Assembly: GCF_001575205.1 (NCBI RefSeq)
Contig: NZ_LSRE01000010.1
Location: 1-64,000, forward strand
Origin: Tsukamurella pseudospumae
Lineage (GTDB): Bacteria > Actinomycetota > Actinomycetes > Mycobacteriales > Mycobacteriaceae
Length of the DNA stretch: 64,000 nt
Direction of reading: 5' to 3'
The notes beneath the pieces were generated by a model, which was given only the letters and a program-made list of their open reading frames with translations, searched no databases and was not told where the DNA came from. This document shows, piece after piece, positions 8,218-15,810 of this stretch. Every line of letters starts with the position of its first letter. The first letter of the stretch is position 1. A program made the translations under genes and the position numbers.

Positions 8218-9483
8218 TCAGCTCCGTCGGGCAGTGCTGAGCTCCGCGAAGTCCGGTGCGGTCGCGTAGAGATTCTCCAGAACGGGAGGGTCGACGGTGC
8301 CCCGCGCATCACCGGGGAGTCGCAGTATCCGGCGCACCTGGTCGACCCAACGCCGCTCGTTCGGGTTGATCGCCCGCTGCGCCGCTCCCCGCTCGATCCG
8401 CACGTCGTACGCGCGGCCCGATCTCGCATCGACGGTCGGGGCCATGGTCCGCCATCCGCCCACGAAGACCGGCTCGGTCCCGGGACGCCGCCGCGACCAC
8501 ACGCCGCGGATGATCGCAAGCGCGTTGATGATCCGGTATCCGGGCCCCAGAGAGTCGTGTTCGACCGGGCCGGTGCTGCAGATCCCCGGCTCGAGCCGGG
8601 ACCAGTCGAACCGGAGGCCGGGGTAGTCGTCGTAGTCCTCCGGCCGGATCGGGAGCCCCGGCCGCACCGACTCGCGCAGCCGCCCCCGCTGCGCCGCCTC
8701 GCCGATCATCCAGAACAGGGCACGATCGGAGTAGTAGCTGTTCTCGTAGCCCCCGCCCACGTCGAGGTGGACCCCGTCGAACCACACCTGCCGGATGTCC
8801 CTGTGCTCCCCGCCCCACAGACAGGGCGTGAAGATCCGCCGCCGCTCGGCGAGCGCCAGCGCCTGCCGCGCACGGCACACCTTCGGGGTGAGGTCGACGT
8901 TGTGGAACCGGTACTTCGCCCGGCCGATACCCGGGACACCGAGCGCGCCGACCGTGTCGAACACGCCGAGCGTGTCGATCACGACGGTGCCGGGATCGTG
9001 GCAGTACCCGCGCTGCTCGTCGAGGGCGGCCCGATGTCCGGGCGGCGCGGCGGTGTTCGGCGCGGGTCGGCTGCGGTAGAGCGCCATCGCCGCGGGCAGG
9101 CGGTCCTTCGCCAGGCCGTCCGGGCGCAGGAGCCCGGCGTAGTCGATCATCCCGACCAGGCTACGAGCGGTGTAGGCGCCCCTGCTGAATCCGAACACCG
9201 AGATCCGGTCGCCCGGCGCGTAGTTGAGTGCCAGGAAGTAGTAGCAGTCGAGGATGTTGTCATCGAGTCCGATGCCGACGGCCCCCGCCAGCAGCCGCTC
9301 CATCCGGCTCCCCGCGGACCCGACTCCGCGTTGGTAGAAGACGATCTGCGGTGCACCGTCGTGCCCGACGGGCGCGACCGAGCGGGCGATCTTCTCCACG
9401 TTGGACACGTACCGGCTGTCGGACCGCTGCCACGTGCCGTCGCAACAGATCACGAGCGTCCTCGGGCCTCGGGCGGTGTTCAT
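8218..9483 (-). CDS. DUF2235 alpha/beta-hydrolase protein
   Basis: 421-residue protein of the DUF2235 family (the fold of the Tle1-type phospholipases). The N-terminal LVICCDGTW is diagnostic, the nucleophile elbow GFSRGAYTAR has Ser100, and HLDVGGGYENSYYSDRALFWMI further on matches the family. No signal peptide. Substrate unknown. The start is leaderless: TACGGT 6 nt before the ATG. It faces the amiC-like gene end to end and lies downstream of the LAL regulator on the same strand with a 45-bp gap, but its own promoter suggests separate control. Confidence 0.85.
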   Translation of the reverse strand: MNTARGPRTLVICCDGTWQRSDSRYVSNVEKIARSVAPVGHDGAPQIVFYQRGVGSAGSRMERLLAGAVGIGLDDNILDCYYFLALNYAPGDRISVFGFSRGAYTARSLVGMIDYAGLLRPDGLAKDRLPAAMALYRSRPAPNTAAPPGHRAALDEQRGYCHDPGTVVIDTLGVFDTVGALGVPGIGRAKYRFHNVDLTPKVCRARQALALAERRRIFTPCLWGGEHRDIRQVWFDGVHLDVGGGYENSYYSDRALFWMIGEAAQRGRLRESVRPGLPIRPEDYDDYPGLRFDWSRLEPGICSTGPVEHDSLGPGYRIINALAIIRGVWSRRRPGTEPVFVGGWRTMAPTVDARSGRAYDVRIERGAAQRAINPNERRWVDQVRRILRLPGDARGTVDPPVLENLYATAPDFAELSTARRS

Positions 9484-9528
9484 GGTCCGACCGTACGAAG
9501 GGCTCGCGGCGAGGTCACGAGTACCGCG

Positions 9529-12153
9529 CTACTCGAGTCGGCCCGGACTGCGGCGGGCGCCGGTGAGGGCGTCGGCGAGGCCCGCGCGATCAGTCGCATC
9601 GACCTTCGCGCACGCGCGGTAGATGTGGCCCTCCACCGTCCGTACGGACAGGAACAGGCGGTCCGCGATCTGCTTGTTCGAGAGGCCCGCGGCGATCAGG
9701 TTGGCGATCTCCCGCTCCCGGGAGGTCAGCGGCAGCGGGTGCGACGCCTCCGCGAGTGCGGGGGTCCGTAGGCCGCCGCAGGCCGCGGCCAGACGGTCCG
9801 CCGTCGCCGCCGAGGCGTGCACTGCGCCGCGCTCCCCCGCCCGGTCGTGCGCCCCCGCGGCCGCGGCCGCGGCGTCCGCCGCGGAGGGTAGGACGCCGAT
9901 CCGCTCGAACTCGGCGGCGCAGGCATCGAGCTCGGCACCGTCCCGCTGCGTCATCGCGCGGGCGCAGCGGGCGTACACCGGGATGAGGACACCGTCGATC
10001 CGATCGGCCAGCTGCTCGAGCCGTTCGGCGATGTCGGGCTCCGCGTCCCCGAGCCGGGTCACGGTGTGCAGCGCCTCGGCCTCGATGGCGAACTGACCGT
10101 GGGCGGCCGCCCGCGTCGCGGCCTCGCGGCACGTCGCGATCGCGAGGGAGACGGTGCCCGCCGCGGCCTGCTGCCACGCCCGGGCGATCGCGAGCTGGTG
10201 GTCGAACACCGCTACGTTGTCGCCGAAGTGACTGCGGGCGTCGGCCATCGCGGCCGCGGCCGCAGCGGCGTCCCCGAGCGCGGCACGGGCCTGCGCCAGC
10301 TGGAAACGCGCCGGGAACACCCAGGACACGTCCGGCCGGTCACGTACCGTCGCGAGCGTCTGCTCGGACTGCTGCACCACCCCGGCGAAGCCACCCCGGG
10401 CGAGTTCGACCGCGCTGACGTGGATGCCGGCGAGCGCCCACGCCAGGAATTGGCCCGCGGAACGGAACTCGACGTACCGCTGCGCGGCCTCGTTCGCCCG
10501 CTCGAAGGCGCCCGTGAGGGTGAGCGCGAGGATCTCGCCGTACCCGGCGGGGAAGCGGAGCACGCCGTCGGTGTGCCTCTCGGCCTCGCGGCCGCGAGCC
10601 GCGAGGGTGGCGACCTCGTCACCGCGCCCGGACAGGGCGCGCGCGAATCCTCCTGCGAAGACGGCCCATTCGACCGCCCATGGCGTGGCGTCGGGCGACC
10701 CCATCACCCGATCGGACAACTCGAGGGCGCGCGGCAGATCGTCCGCGAAGGCCGCGCACGCCGCTCCGATCCCGTCCACGATCAGCGCGAGCATCGGCGT
10801 GTCGATGCGCTCGCGAAGGAGGCCGAGGACCCGATCCGCCGCGGGCACGTCGCCCACGGCCCAGAACAGGTTCCCGATCCGCTGCGCTCCCCAGAGCACG
10901 AGTTGGACCTGGTCCAGCCTGTCGGGGTCGAAGGCCCGGAGTACGCGATCGGATTCGACCGCCTCGCCCCGCCACATCAGCGCGCGGGCGAGCAGGCAGG
11001 CCGCAGGCAGACCGGCACCGCCGTCCAGCGCCGCTCGCGCGAACCGCTCCCCCATCGGGACGTCTCCCAGCATCAACGCGTCGCGGGCGGCGTCGCACAA
11101 CAGGCCGGCGTCGAGGTCCTCGTCGCTGTCGAGTGCCAGCTCCGCCAGGCGGATCCGGTCCGACGCCGACGTGATCGCACGGTCCCCGAGGGCCTTGACC
11201 AGGTGACCGCGGAGACGCCGGGAGGAGGCGAACCCGAGGCGGCGGCGGATCACCTCCGAGAACAACGGATGCGCGTAGTGCACGGACAGCGTGCGGCCCT
11301 CCCGGCCGATCCGGATCAGCCCCTCCGCCTCCGCCTTCTCCACGGCGTCGTCGCCGCCGAGGTCGGCCAGCACGTCGAGGTCGATCGGCTCGCACAGCGT
11401 CAGCAGTTTGAGGACGTGGAGGACGTCGTCGTCGAGATGGTCGACCCGCCCCTCGAGCAGCGACGCCAGCTCCGAGGTGATCGCCGCCCGCCCGCGCATC
11501 TGCCAGACCCCGTCGACCTCCCGCAGCGCGCCGGATTCGAGGGCGCCCTGCACGAGGTGTTTGAGGTACAGGGCGTTCCCGCCGGACGCCTCCCACATCA
11601 GGCGCGCGGAGAGACCCTCCAACCGGCCGCCGACGGCGGCCTCGACCAACTCGACGCTCTGCTCGAGGGTGAAGGGCTCGAGCGTGATCCGGACGACGTG
11701 CCCGTCCTTCCACAGGCTCGTGATGGCGTCCGGCACCGATTCCCCGCTGCGCACGGTCGCGATGAGGTGGACCGCGCGATCGATAGCGAGCTGGTGCAGC
11801 AGGGTCGCGGACAGCTCGTCCAGCAGATGCGCGTCGTCGATGCCGACCACCATGTGCCCGTCCGCCAGCAGCGATTCGCGGGCCGCGGACAGGTAGGTGA
11901 CGGGATCGGTCGCGGTGGCCGGGCCGACGAGGTGGGCGAACACCCCGAGGGGGATGCTCCGCGCGGACTCCGTCCCGGCGACCCACCGCACCCGCAGATG
12001 CGATTCGGCGGCGACCGACCGCGCCAGCGTCGTCTTCCCGACCCCGGCGGCGCCCGTCAGGATCACTCCGCAGCCCGCCGAATCCGCTTCGAGCGCGGCG
12101 CGCACGTCCCCGAACTCACGCCCACGCTCGACGATCCGGAACCGCTCCCGCAT
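9529..12153 (-). CDS. LAL-type (large ATP-binding) LuxR regulator
   Basis: 874-residue regulator: an N-terminal STAND/AAA ATPase with Walker A GAAGVGKT (34-41) and Walker B MVVGIDDAHLLDEL (about 97-110), a long helical middle rich in short repeats (about 280-790), and a C-terminal LuxR helix-turn-helix (PLTSREREIANLIAAGLSNKQIADRLFLSVRTVEGHI, about 800-855). LAL proteins bind a small inducer and ATP and activate adjacent genes. The start is leaderless (TAGAAT at 12162-12167, 8 nt before the ATG). It diverges from the lysis cassette at 12431, which makes that cassette its most obvious target (inference from position). Confidence 0.9.
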   Translation of the reverse strand: MRERFRIVERGREFGDVRAALEADSAGCGVILTGAAGVGKTTLARSVAAESHLRVRWVAGTESARSIPLGVFAHLVGPATATDPVTYLSAARESLLADGHMVVGIDDAHLLDELSATLLHQLAIDRAVHLIATVRSGESVPDAITSLWKDGHVVRITLEPFTLEQSVELVEAAVGGRLEGLSARLMWEASGGNALYLKHLVQGALESGALREVDGVWQMRGRAAITSELASLLEGRVDHLDDDVLHVLKLLTLCEPIDLDVLADLGGDDAVEKAEAEGLIRIGREGRTLSVHYAHPLFSEVIRRRLGFASSRRLRGHLVKALGDRAITSASDRIRLAELALDSDEDLDAGLLCDAARDALMLGDVPMGERFARAALDGGAGLPAACLLARALMWRGEAVESDRVLRAFDPDRLDQVQLVLWGAQRIGNLFWAVGDVPAADRVLGLLRERIDTPMLALIVDGIGAACAAFADDLPRALELSDRVMGSPDATPWAVEWAVFAGGFARALSGRGDEVATLAARGREAERHTDGVLRFPAGYGEILALTLTGAFERANEAAQRYVEFRSAGQFLAWALAGIHVSAVELARGGFAGVVQQSEQTLATVRDRPDVSWVFPARFQLAQARAALGDAAAAAAAMADARSHFGDNVAVFDHQLAIARAWQQAAAGTVSLAIATCREAATRAAAHGQFAIEAEALHTVTRLGDAEPDIAERLEQLADRIDGVLIPVYARCARAMTQRDGAELDACAAEFERIGVLPSAADAAAAAAGAHDRAGERGAVHASAATADRLAAACGGLRTPALAEASHPLPLTSREREIANLIAAGLSNKQIADRLFLSVRTVEGHIYRACAKVDATDRAGLADALTGARRSPGRLE

Positions 12154-12430
12154 GAACTCACATTCTAGTACCGAACGGGCCTCGAAGGCTCCGTCGAGAG
12201 GCGTCCGGATTTCCTGGCGGAGAAGTTCATTCGCGTACTAAGGGTCGGAAACTCGATCTTCGTCATCGCACGGTGCCGGCACGTGCCGTGCACGCCGCCC
12301 GCAGCGCGGAATCGGGTAGCGCGCTACTCGTGATCCCGGGGACGGCGACGATGAGACTTCTCCTCGAGTCACCGTATCCGCCCGGCGAACACCACCGGCT
12401 CGGCGACCTCCCACCTCGAAGGAGCGTTCC
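12154..12430. promoter_or_regulatory. Divergent gap between the LAL regulator and the lysis cassette
   Basis: This 277-bp non-coding stretch holds the leaderless promoter of the regulator (TAGAAT at 12162-12167, minus strand) and, next to the cassette, the ribosome binding site GAAGGAG before 12431. A 10-bp palindrome GGCACGTGCC lies at 12278-12287. I see no credible gene in it. The plus-strand promoter is not obvious. Confidence 0.5.
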
Positions 12431-13231
12431 ATGTCCGATTTCGTCTTCTGCGCCCGCGGCACCGGCGAACCGTACGCGGGGAACATGCTCGACAACGTCG
12501 TCGGCCGGCTGCGGGACGTGACCGTGGAGCAGGTCGTGCACAGCGCCTCGATCAGCCTGGACAACGCCGCCCGGGACCCGCTGGCACCGTCGGGCGACAA
12601 CAGCGCGACCCAGATCGTGAACTGGCTCCGCACCCGGATCGCGGCCCTCCACCCCGGGGACCGGGACATCGTGCTGGGCTACTCGCTCGGGGCCGTCGGC
12701 GTGATCCGGTGGCTGAAGACGAGCCCCGACACCCGAGGGTGCCTCATGGTCGGCACCATCGCCGATCCCAGTCGGCGCGGCGGCGTGTCCTACGGCATGC
12801 CGATCGCAACGGACCGCAGCGGCATCTACTCGACGAGCGGCACCGGCACGGTCCCCCATGACCAGCGTTCACCGGTGCCGCTCATCGAGATCGCCAGTCC
12901 CGGCGACGTGATGACCTCCTGCCCTGCGGTCTCACCCCTGCACGCCTTCGCGGGGCCGGTGATGGCCTTCACGCTGACCGACCCGAACGCGCTCATCGCA
13001 CAGCTGGTGGACGACGGGATCGAGGACGTGGTCTCCGATCTCGCGAACGTCGGGCACTGGTTCGAGCCGGGCTGGTGGTCCTGGCCGGCGGACCTCGCCG
13101 GCTTCGCGAGCGGAGCGCACACCACCGCGTACGGCCTGCCCATGTGGCGCGACAGCGCGAACCGGCCCGTCTCCGGGATCGATCTGCTGGCCCGCGTGTG
13201 CAGTTGGAAGCAGTCGGTGATGCCGGTATGA
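12431..13231 (+). CDS. LysB-like mycolylarabinogalactan esterase / cutinase-like lysis protein
   Basis: 266-residue alpha/beta hydrolase resembling the Lysin B proteins of actinophages, which cut mycolic acids from arabinogalactan to free progeny through the outer membrane. The fold start VFCARGTGEP, nucleophile elbow GYSLG (Ser85), PGD acid (Asp159) and a late His in SGAHTTAYG (His230) match that family's triad. The absence of a signal peptide also fits LysB. The ATG has GAAGGAG 7 nt upstream. Its stop overlaps the endolysin start (ATGA at 13228-13231), so the pair is translationally coupled. A host cutinase is less likely because it would be secreted. Confidence 0.75.
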   Translation: MSDFVFCARGTGEPYAGNMLDNVVGRLRDVTVEQVVHSASISLDNAARDPLAPSGDNSATQIVNWLRTRIAALHPGDRDIVLGYSLGAVGVIRWLKTSPDTRGCLMVGTIADPSRRGGVSYGMPIATDRSGIYSTSGTGTVPHDQRSPVPLIEIASPGDVMTSCPAVSPLHAFAGPVMAFTLTDPNALIAQLVDDGIEDVVSDLANVGHWFEPGWWSWPADLAGFASGAHTTAYGLPMWRDSANRPVSGIDLLARVCSWKQSVMPV

Positions 13232-14790
13232 GCGCCTACACGCCCGACCAGGTCGCCGCCGCGTTCATCGTGGAGGGTCTCCGCTCCGGTGTCTCGGAAC
13301 GCGGCATCGTCATCTGCCTCGCGACCGGACTGGTCGAATCGAACCTCACCGTCTACGCCAACCCCGCGGACCCGGAGTCGCTCGCCGAACCCCACGACGC
13401 CGTGGGGTCGGACGCCAACAGCGTCGGCCCGCTGCAGCAGCGGGCGCCGTGGTGGGGATCCAGCGCGCGGGAGCGCATGAACCCCACGCTGAGCTCGAGG
13501 CTGTTCTACCGGGCCCTGCGCGCGCTGCCCTACGACTCGCCCGCGCACTCCCCCGGCTGGTACGCCCAGCAGGTGCAACGGTCGGCCTTCCCGGACCGCT
13601 ACGACCGGCGCATCACCGAGGCGCAGGCGATCTACGACCGCCTCGCCCCTACCATCTCCGTGGCCGCCGCCTCCGCACCGTCCCCCTCCCCGCAGAACGG
13701 ATCCGCCATGACCACCGCACCCACCTACACCGAACTCGACCGCATGGGCGACTCCCGGTCCGGCCGCAAAGGCGCCCGCATCCGCAACTTCCTCCTGCAC
13801 ACCGAGGAGGGCACGAGCACCGCGGAACGACTCGCCGCCTACTGCAACGACGCGACGCACAGCGCCAGCTACCACTACACGGTGCGCGACGGCGTCGTCT
13901 GCGATCTGGTGGACACCGACTTCGCCTCGTGGAGCGTGCTCAGCGCGAACCCGTACACGATCAATCTGTGCTTCGCCGGGAGCAGCGCCGGGTGGACCCG
14001 TTCCGACTGGCTCGACCGCGGCGACGACATCCGCATCGCCGCCTGGCTCGCGGTCGCCGACGCACGCAAGTACGGCTTCGCGACCGACGTGATCACACCG
14101 CCCTACCGCGTCGCGGACGGCATCAGCGATCACTGCTACGTGACGCGGGCGCTCGGCATCGGCTCGCACACCGACGTGGGCGACGGCTTCCCGTGGGACT
14201 TCTTCGCAGCCGCCGTGGCGGAGTTCACGACCGGCACCGCGCCCGTGGGAGCGCCTCGCGTCCAGGGCGATCCGGCCGAGTCTCAGGCCGAGTCGGCGAT
14301 CGCGGGGGCCGCGTCCCGGGCCGACGGGTGGATCGGCGAGCGGACCGATCCCGCGATCATCGCCTGCCCCGACGGCCGCGGCCGGTTCGCGATGTACGAC
14401 CACGGCCGCGTCTACTGGACCGCGGCCACCGGTGCCCACCCGATCCCCACGCGACTGCTCGAGTCCTACACCGCCTACGAGCGGGAGGCCGGGCCGCTCG
14501 GCTACCCGGTGGTCGACCACACGAACCTCCCGGACGGCCAGGTCGAGGCCTTCGAACGGGGCGTGCTGTACCGCCGCACCGACGCCGCGGAGGGCTTCTT
14601 CGTCACCGGCCGGATCGGCGACCGGTGGGCCCGCGACGGGTACGAGAAGGGACCACTCGGCTGGCCCGTCTCCGCGCAGGCGGCGGCCGCCGACGGGAGC
14701 GTGCACCAGGACTTCCAGCACGGGCGGATGTACTGGTCCCCGACCGGCACCACCGTCGTCGGCGCGGCGGACGCCGCGGCGATCGCCTGA
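13228..14790 (+). CDS. Multidomain endolysin (LysA): lytic-transglycosylase-like, Amidase_2, LGFP repeats
   Basis: 520 residues in three parts. Residues 1-140 look like the lysozyme/SLT-like or peptidase-like N-domain of actinophage Lysin A (ATGLVESNL with Glu37, then SVGPLQQR). After a Pro/Ser linker (about 150-160), residues 165-330 form an Amidase_2 (PGRP-like) zinc amidase with His191, His314 and a likely Asp319. Residues 375-518 carry LGFP-type cell-wall repeats (GPLGYPV, GPLGWPV, HGRVYW, HGRMYW). No signal peptide, so export would need the holin. The start ATG overlaps the LysB-like stop by 4 nt. It probably cuts host peptidoglycan. Confidence 0.85.
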   Translation: MSAYTPDQVAAAFIVEGLRSGVSERGIVICLATGLVESNLTVYANPADPESLAEPHDAVGSDANSVGPLQQRAPWWGSSARERMNPTLSSRLFYRALRALPYDSPAHSPGWYAQQVQRSAFPDRYDRRITEAQAIYDRLAPTISVAAASAPSPSPQNGSAMTTAPTYTELDRMGDSRSGRKGARIRNFLLHTEEGTSTAERLAAYCNDATHSASYHYTVRDGVVCDLVDTDFASWSVLSANPYTINLCFAGSSAGWTRSDWLDRGDDIRIAAWLAVADARKYGFATDVITPPYRVADGISDHCYVTRALGIGSHTDVGDGFPWDFFAAAVAEFTTGTAPVGAPRVQGDPAESQAESAIAGAASRADGWIGERTDPAIIACPDGRGRFAMYDHGRVYWTAATGAHPIPTRLLESYTAYEREAGPLGYPVVDHTNLPDGQVEAFERGVLYRRTDAAEGFFVTGRIGDRWARDGYEKGPLGWPVSAQAAAADGSVHQDFQHGRMYWSPTGTTVVGAADAAAIA

Positions 14791-14848
14791 CACCGCCGGT
14801 CACCGACCCGCGGTCCTCCGAACCCCTCCAGAACACCAGGTGGACAAC

Positions 14849-15280
14849 ATGAACGACATCAGAAGCCGGATCTTCCGGCGCCGGATCCCCGAGTCGGCCC
14901 GGCGAGCCGTGTACACCGTCGCCGGCCCGCTCATCACGATTCTCGCCGCGGGCGGGATCATCTCCACGAGCCACGCCGCGGCGTGGACCTCCCTCGTCCT
15001 CGCGATCGTCACGCTGGTGATCGCCGTCGTCAACGGAGAGGCCGGCTGGCGGAACGCCGTGTACGTCCTGACCGGGACCCTACAGGCCCTGCTGCAGGGC
15101 TACGGGATCGGCACCGATGCGGTCTGGGCGTCGGTCTCGGGCCTCGTCGTCGCCCTGCTGGGCATCGGGCTGGCCGCTGCGTTCACGCCGTCGGGCCTCA
15201 CCGCCGAGGCCGCCGCACCGCCCGCCGCTGAGCCGGTCGTCGCGCCCCCGACCCGGCTGACCGTCGTCGGCACCGCGTGA
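14849..15280 (+). CDS. Holin-like small membrane protein
   Basis: 143 residues: a short basic N-terminus (RSRIFRRRIPESARR), three or four hydrophobic segments (about 25-45, 47-64, 72-88, 95-115) and a Pro/Ala-rich tail. This is the layout of actinophage holins, which make the membrane hole that lets LysA out. It lies 58 nt after the endolysin on the same strand and is the last gene before a strong hairpin. The call rests on topology and context; the sequence shows no unique motif. Confidence 0.7.
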   Translation: MNDIRSRIFRRRIPESARRAVYTVAGPLITILAAGGIISTSHAAAWTSLVLAIVTLVIAVVNGEAGWRNAVYVLTGTLQALLQGYGIGTDAVWASVSGLVVALLGIGLAAAFTPSGLTAEAAAPPAAEPVVAPPTRLTVVGTA

Positions 15281-15351
15281 CGCCGGGCGATCGGGACCAG
15301 GCGCCGGGCCGGGGCGCACCGCGCGCCGACGACGGGGACGGCCCGGAAAAC

Positions 15352-15387
15352 GACGAAGGCCCGGATCGTGAGATCCGGGCCTTCGTC
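15352..15387. terminator. Bidirectional terminator between holin and tRNA-Glu
   Basis: A perfect 16-bp stem (15352-15367 with 15372-15387) closes a GTGA tetraloop, placed between the plus-strand lysis cassette and the minus-strand tRNA-Glu. It can end both transcripts. Confidence 0.88.
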
Positions 15388-15392
15388 CTACG

Positions 15393-15465
15393 TACCCCCG
15401 ATGGGATTCGAACCCACGCTACCGCCGTGAGAGGGCGGCGTCCTAGGCCGCTAGACGACGGGGGC
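15393..15465 (-). tRNA. tRNA-Glu (CTC), copy 1
   Basis: 73-nt cloverleaf: acceptor stem GCCCCCG/CGGGGGT, anticodon loop CTCTCAC with anticodon CTC, T-arm GGGTTCGAATCCC, discriminator A. CCA is not encoded. It is identical to the copy at 15537-15609. Confidence 0.97.
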
Positions 15466-15536
15466 CAGAACTGGTGCTGCCGCGCCGAGGCGCCGCAGCA
15501 GTTCGATGAAGGTAACACAGCACCTGCACCGAAACG

Positions 15537-15609
15537 TACCCCCGATGGGATTCGAACCCACGCTACCGCCGTGAGAGGGCGGCGTCCTAGGCCGCTAGAC
15601 GACGGGGGC
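15537..15609 (-). tRNA. tRNA-Glu (CTC), copy 2
   Basis: Identical 73-nt gene to copy 1, 71 nt upstream on the same strand. The two probably form one transcript with the tRNA-Gln gene, unless the hairpin at 15616-15639 ends it. Confidence 0.97.
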
Positions 15610-15615
15610 TAGGAC

Positions 15616-15639
15616 ACGCCCCCACTCGCGCGGGGGCGT
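15616..15639. terminator. Short hairpin between tRNA-Gln and tRNA-Glu
   Basis: An 8-bp stem (ACGCCCCC at 15616-15623 with GGGGGCGT at 15632-15639) and 8-nt loop. It could be a weak terminator or a tRNA-processing element. Confidence 0.5.
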
Positions 15640-15646
15640 TGTCACG

Positions 15647-15718
15647 CTGGCCTACCAGGACTCGAACCTAGAACAACTGAACCAGAATCAGCCGTGTTGC
15701 CAATTACACCATAGGCCA
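15647..15718 (-). tRNA. tRNA-Gln (CTG)
   Basis: 72-nt cloverleaf: acceptor TGGCCTA/TAGGCCA, anticodon arm GCTGA-TTCTGGT-TCAGT with anticodon CTG, T-arm GGTTCGAGTCC. It lies just downstream of gltX, as the gltX-glnU-gltU grouping does in M. tuberculosis. Confidence 0.96.
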
Positions 15719-15810
15719 TTGGCTCTTCTCGAGGCCGTCTCCGACCTCGTTTTGAGCCGCGGTCAAGCTTACCCAGCCGCACTGGGAACGCCAAATCGCC
15801 AGGTCATCCC

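Noticed and set aside
7123-12286. A shared 15-mer, GGTGCCGGCACGTGC, upstream of amiC (7123-7137) and in the LAL gap (12272-12286)
   Set aside because: A rough estimate suggests that several 15-base matches are expected by chance in a 64-kb window of this composition, and the surrounding bases differ.
12431-13231. Classing the LysB-like gene as a PE-PPE or host cutinase
   Set aside because: It has no signal peptide and is coupled to an endolysin and holin-like gene, which fits LysB better.
14851-15033. Minus-strand frames over the holin-like gene as an antisense lysis inhibitor
   Set aside because: No start signal, and composition matches a shadow frame.
15277-15612. An open frame through the tRNA-Glu genes with a repeated DGIRTH-type peptide
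   Set aside because: It is a translation of the two tRNA genes, a known annotation artefact.
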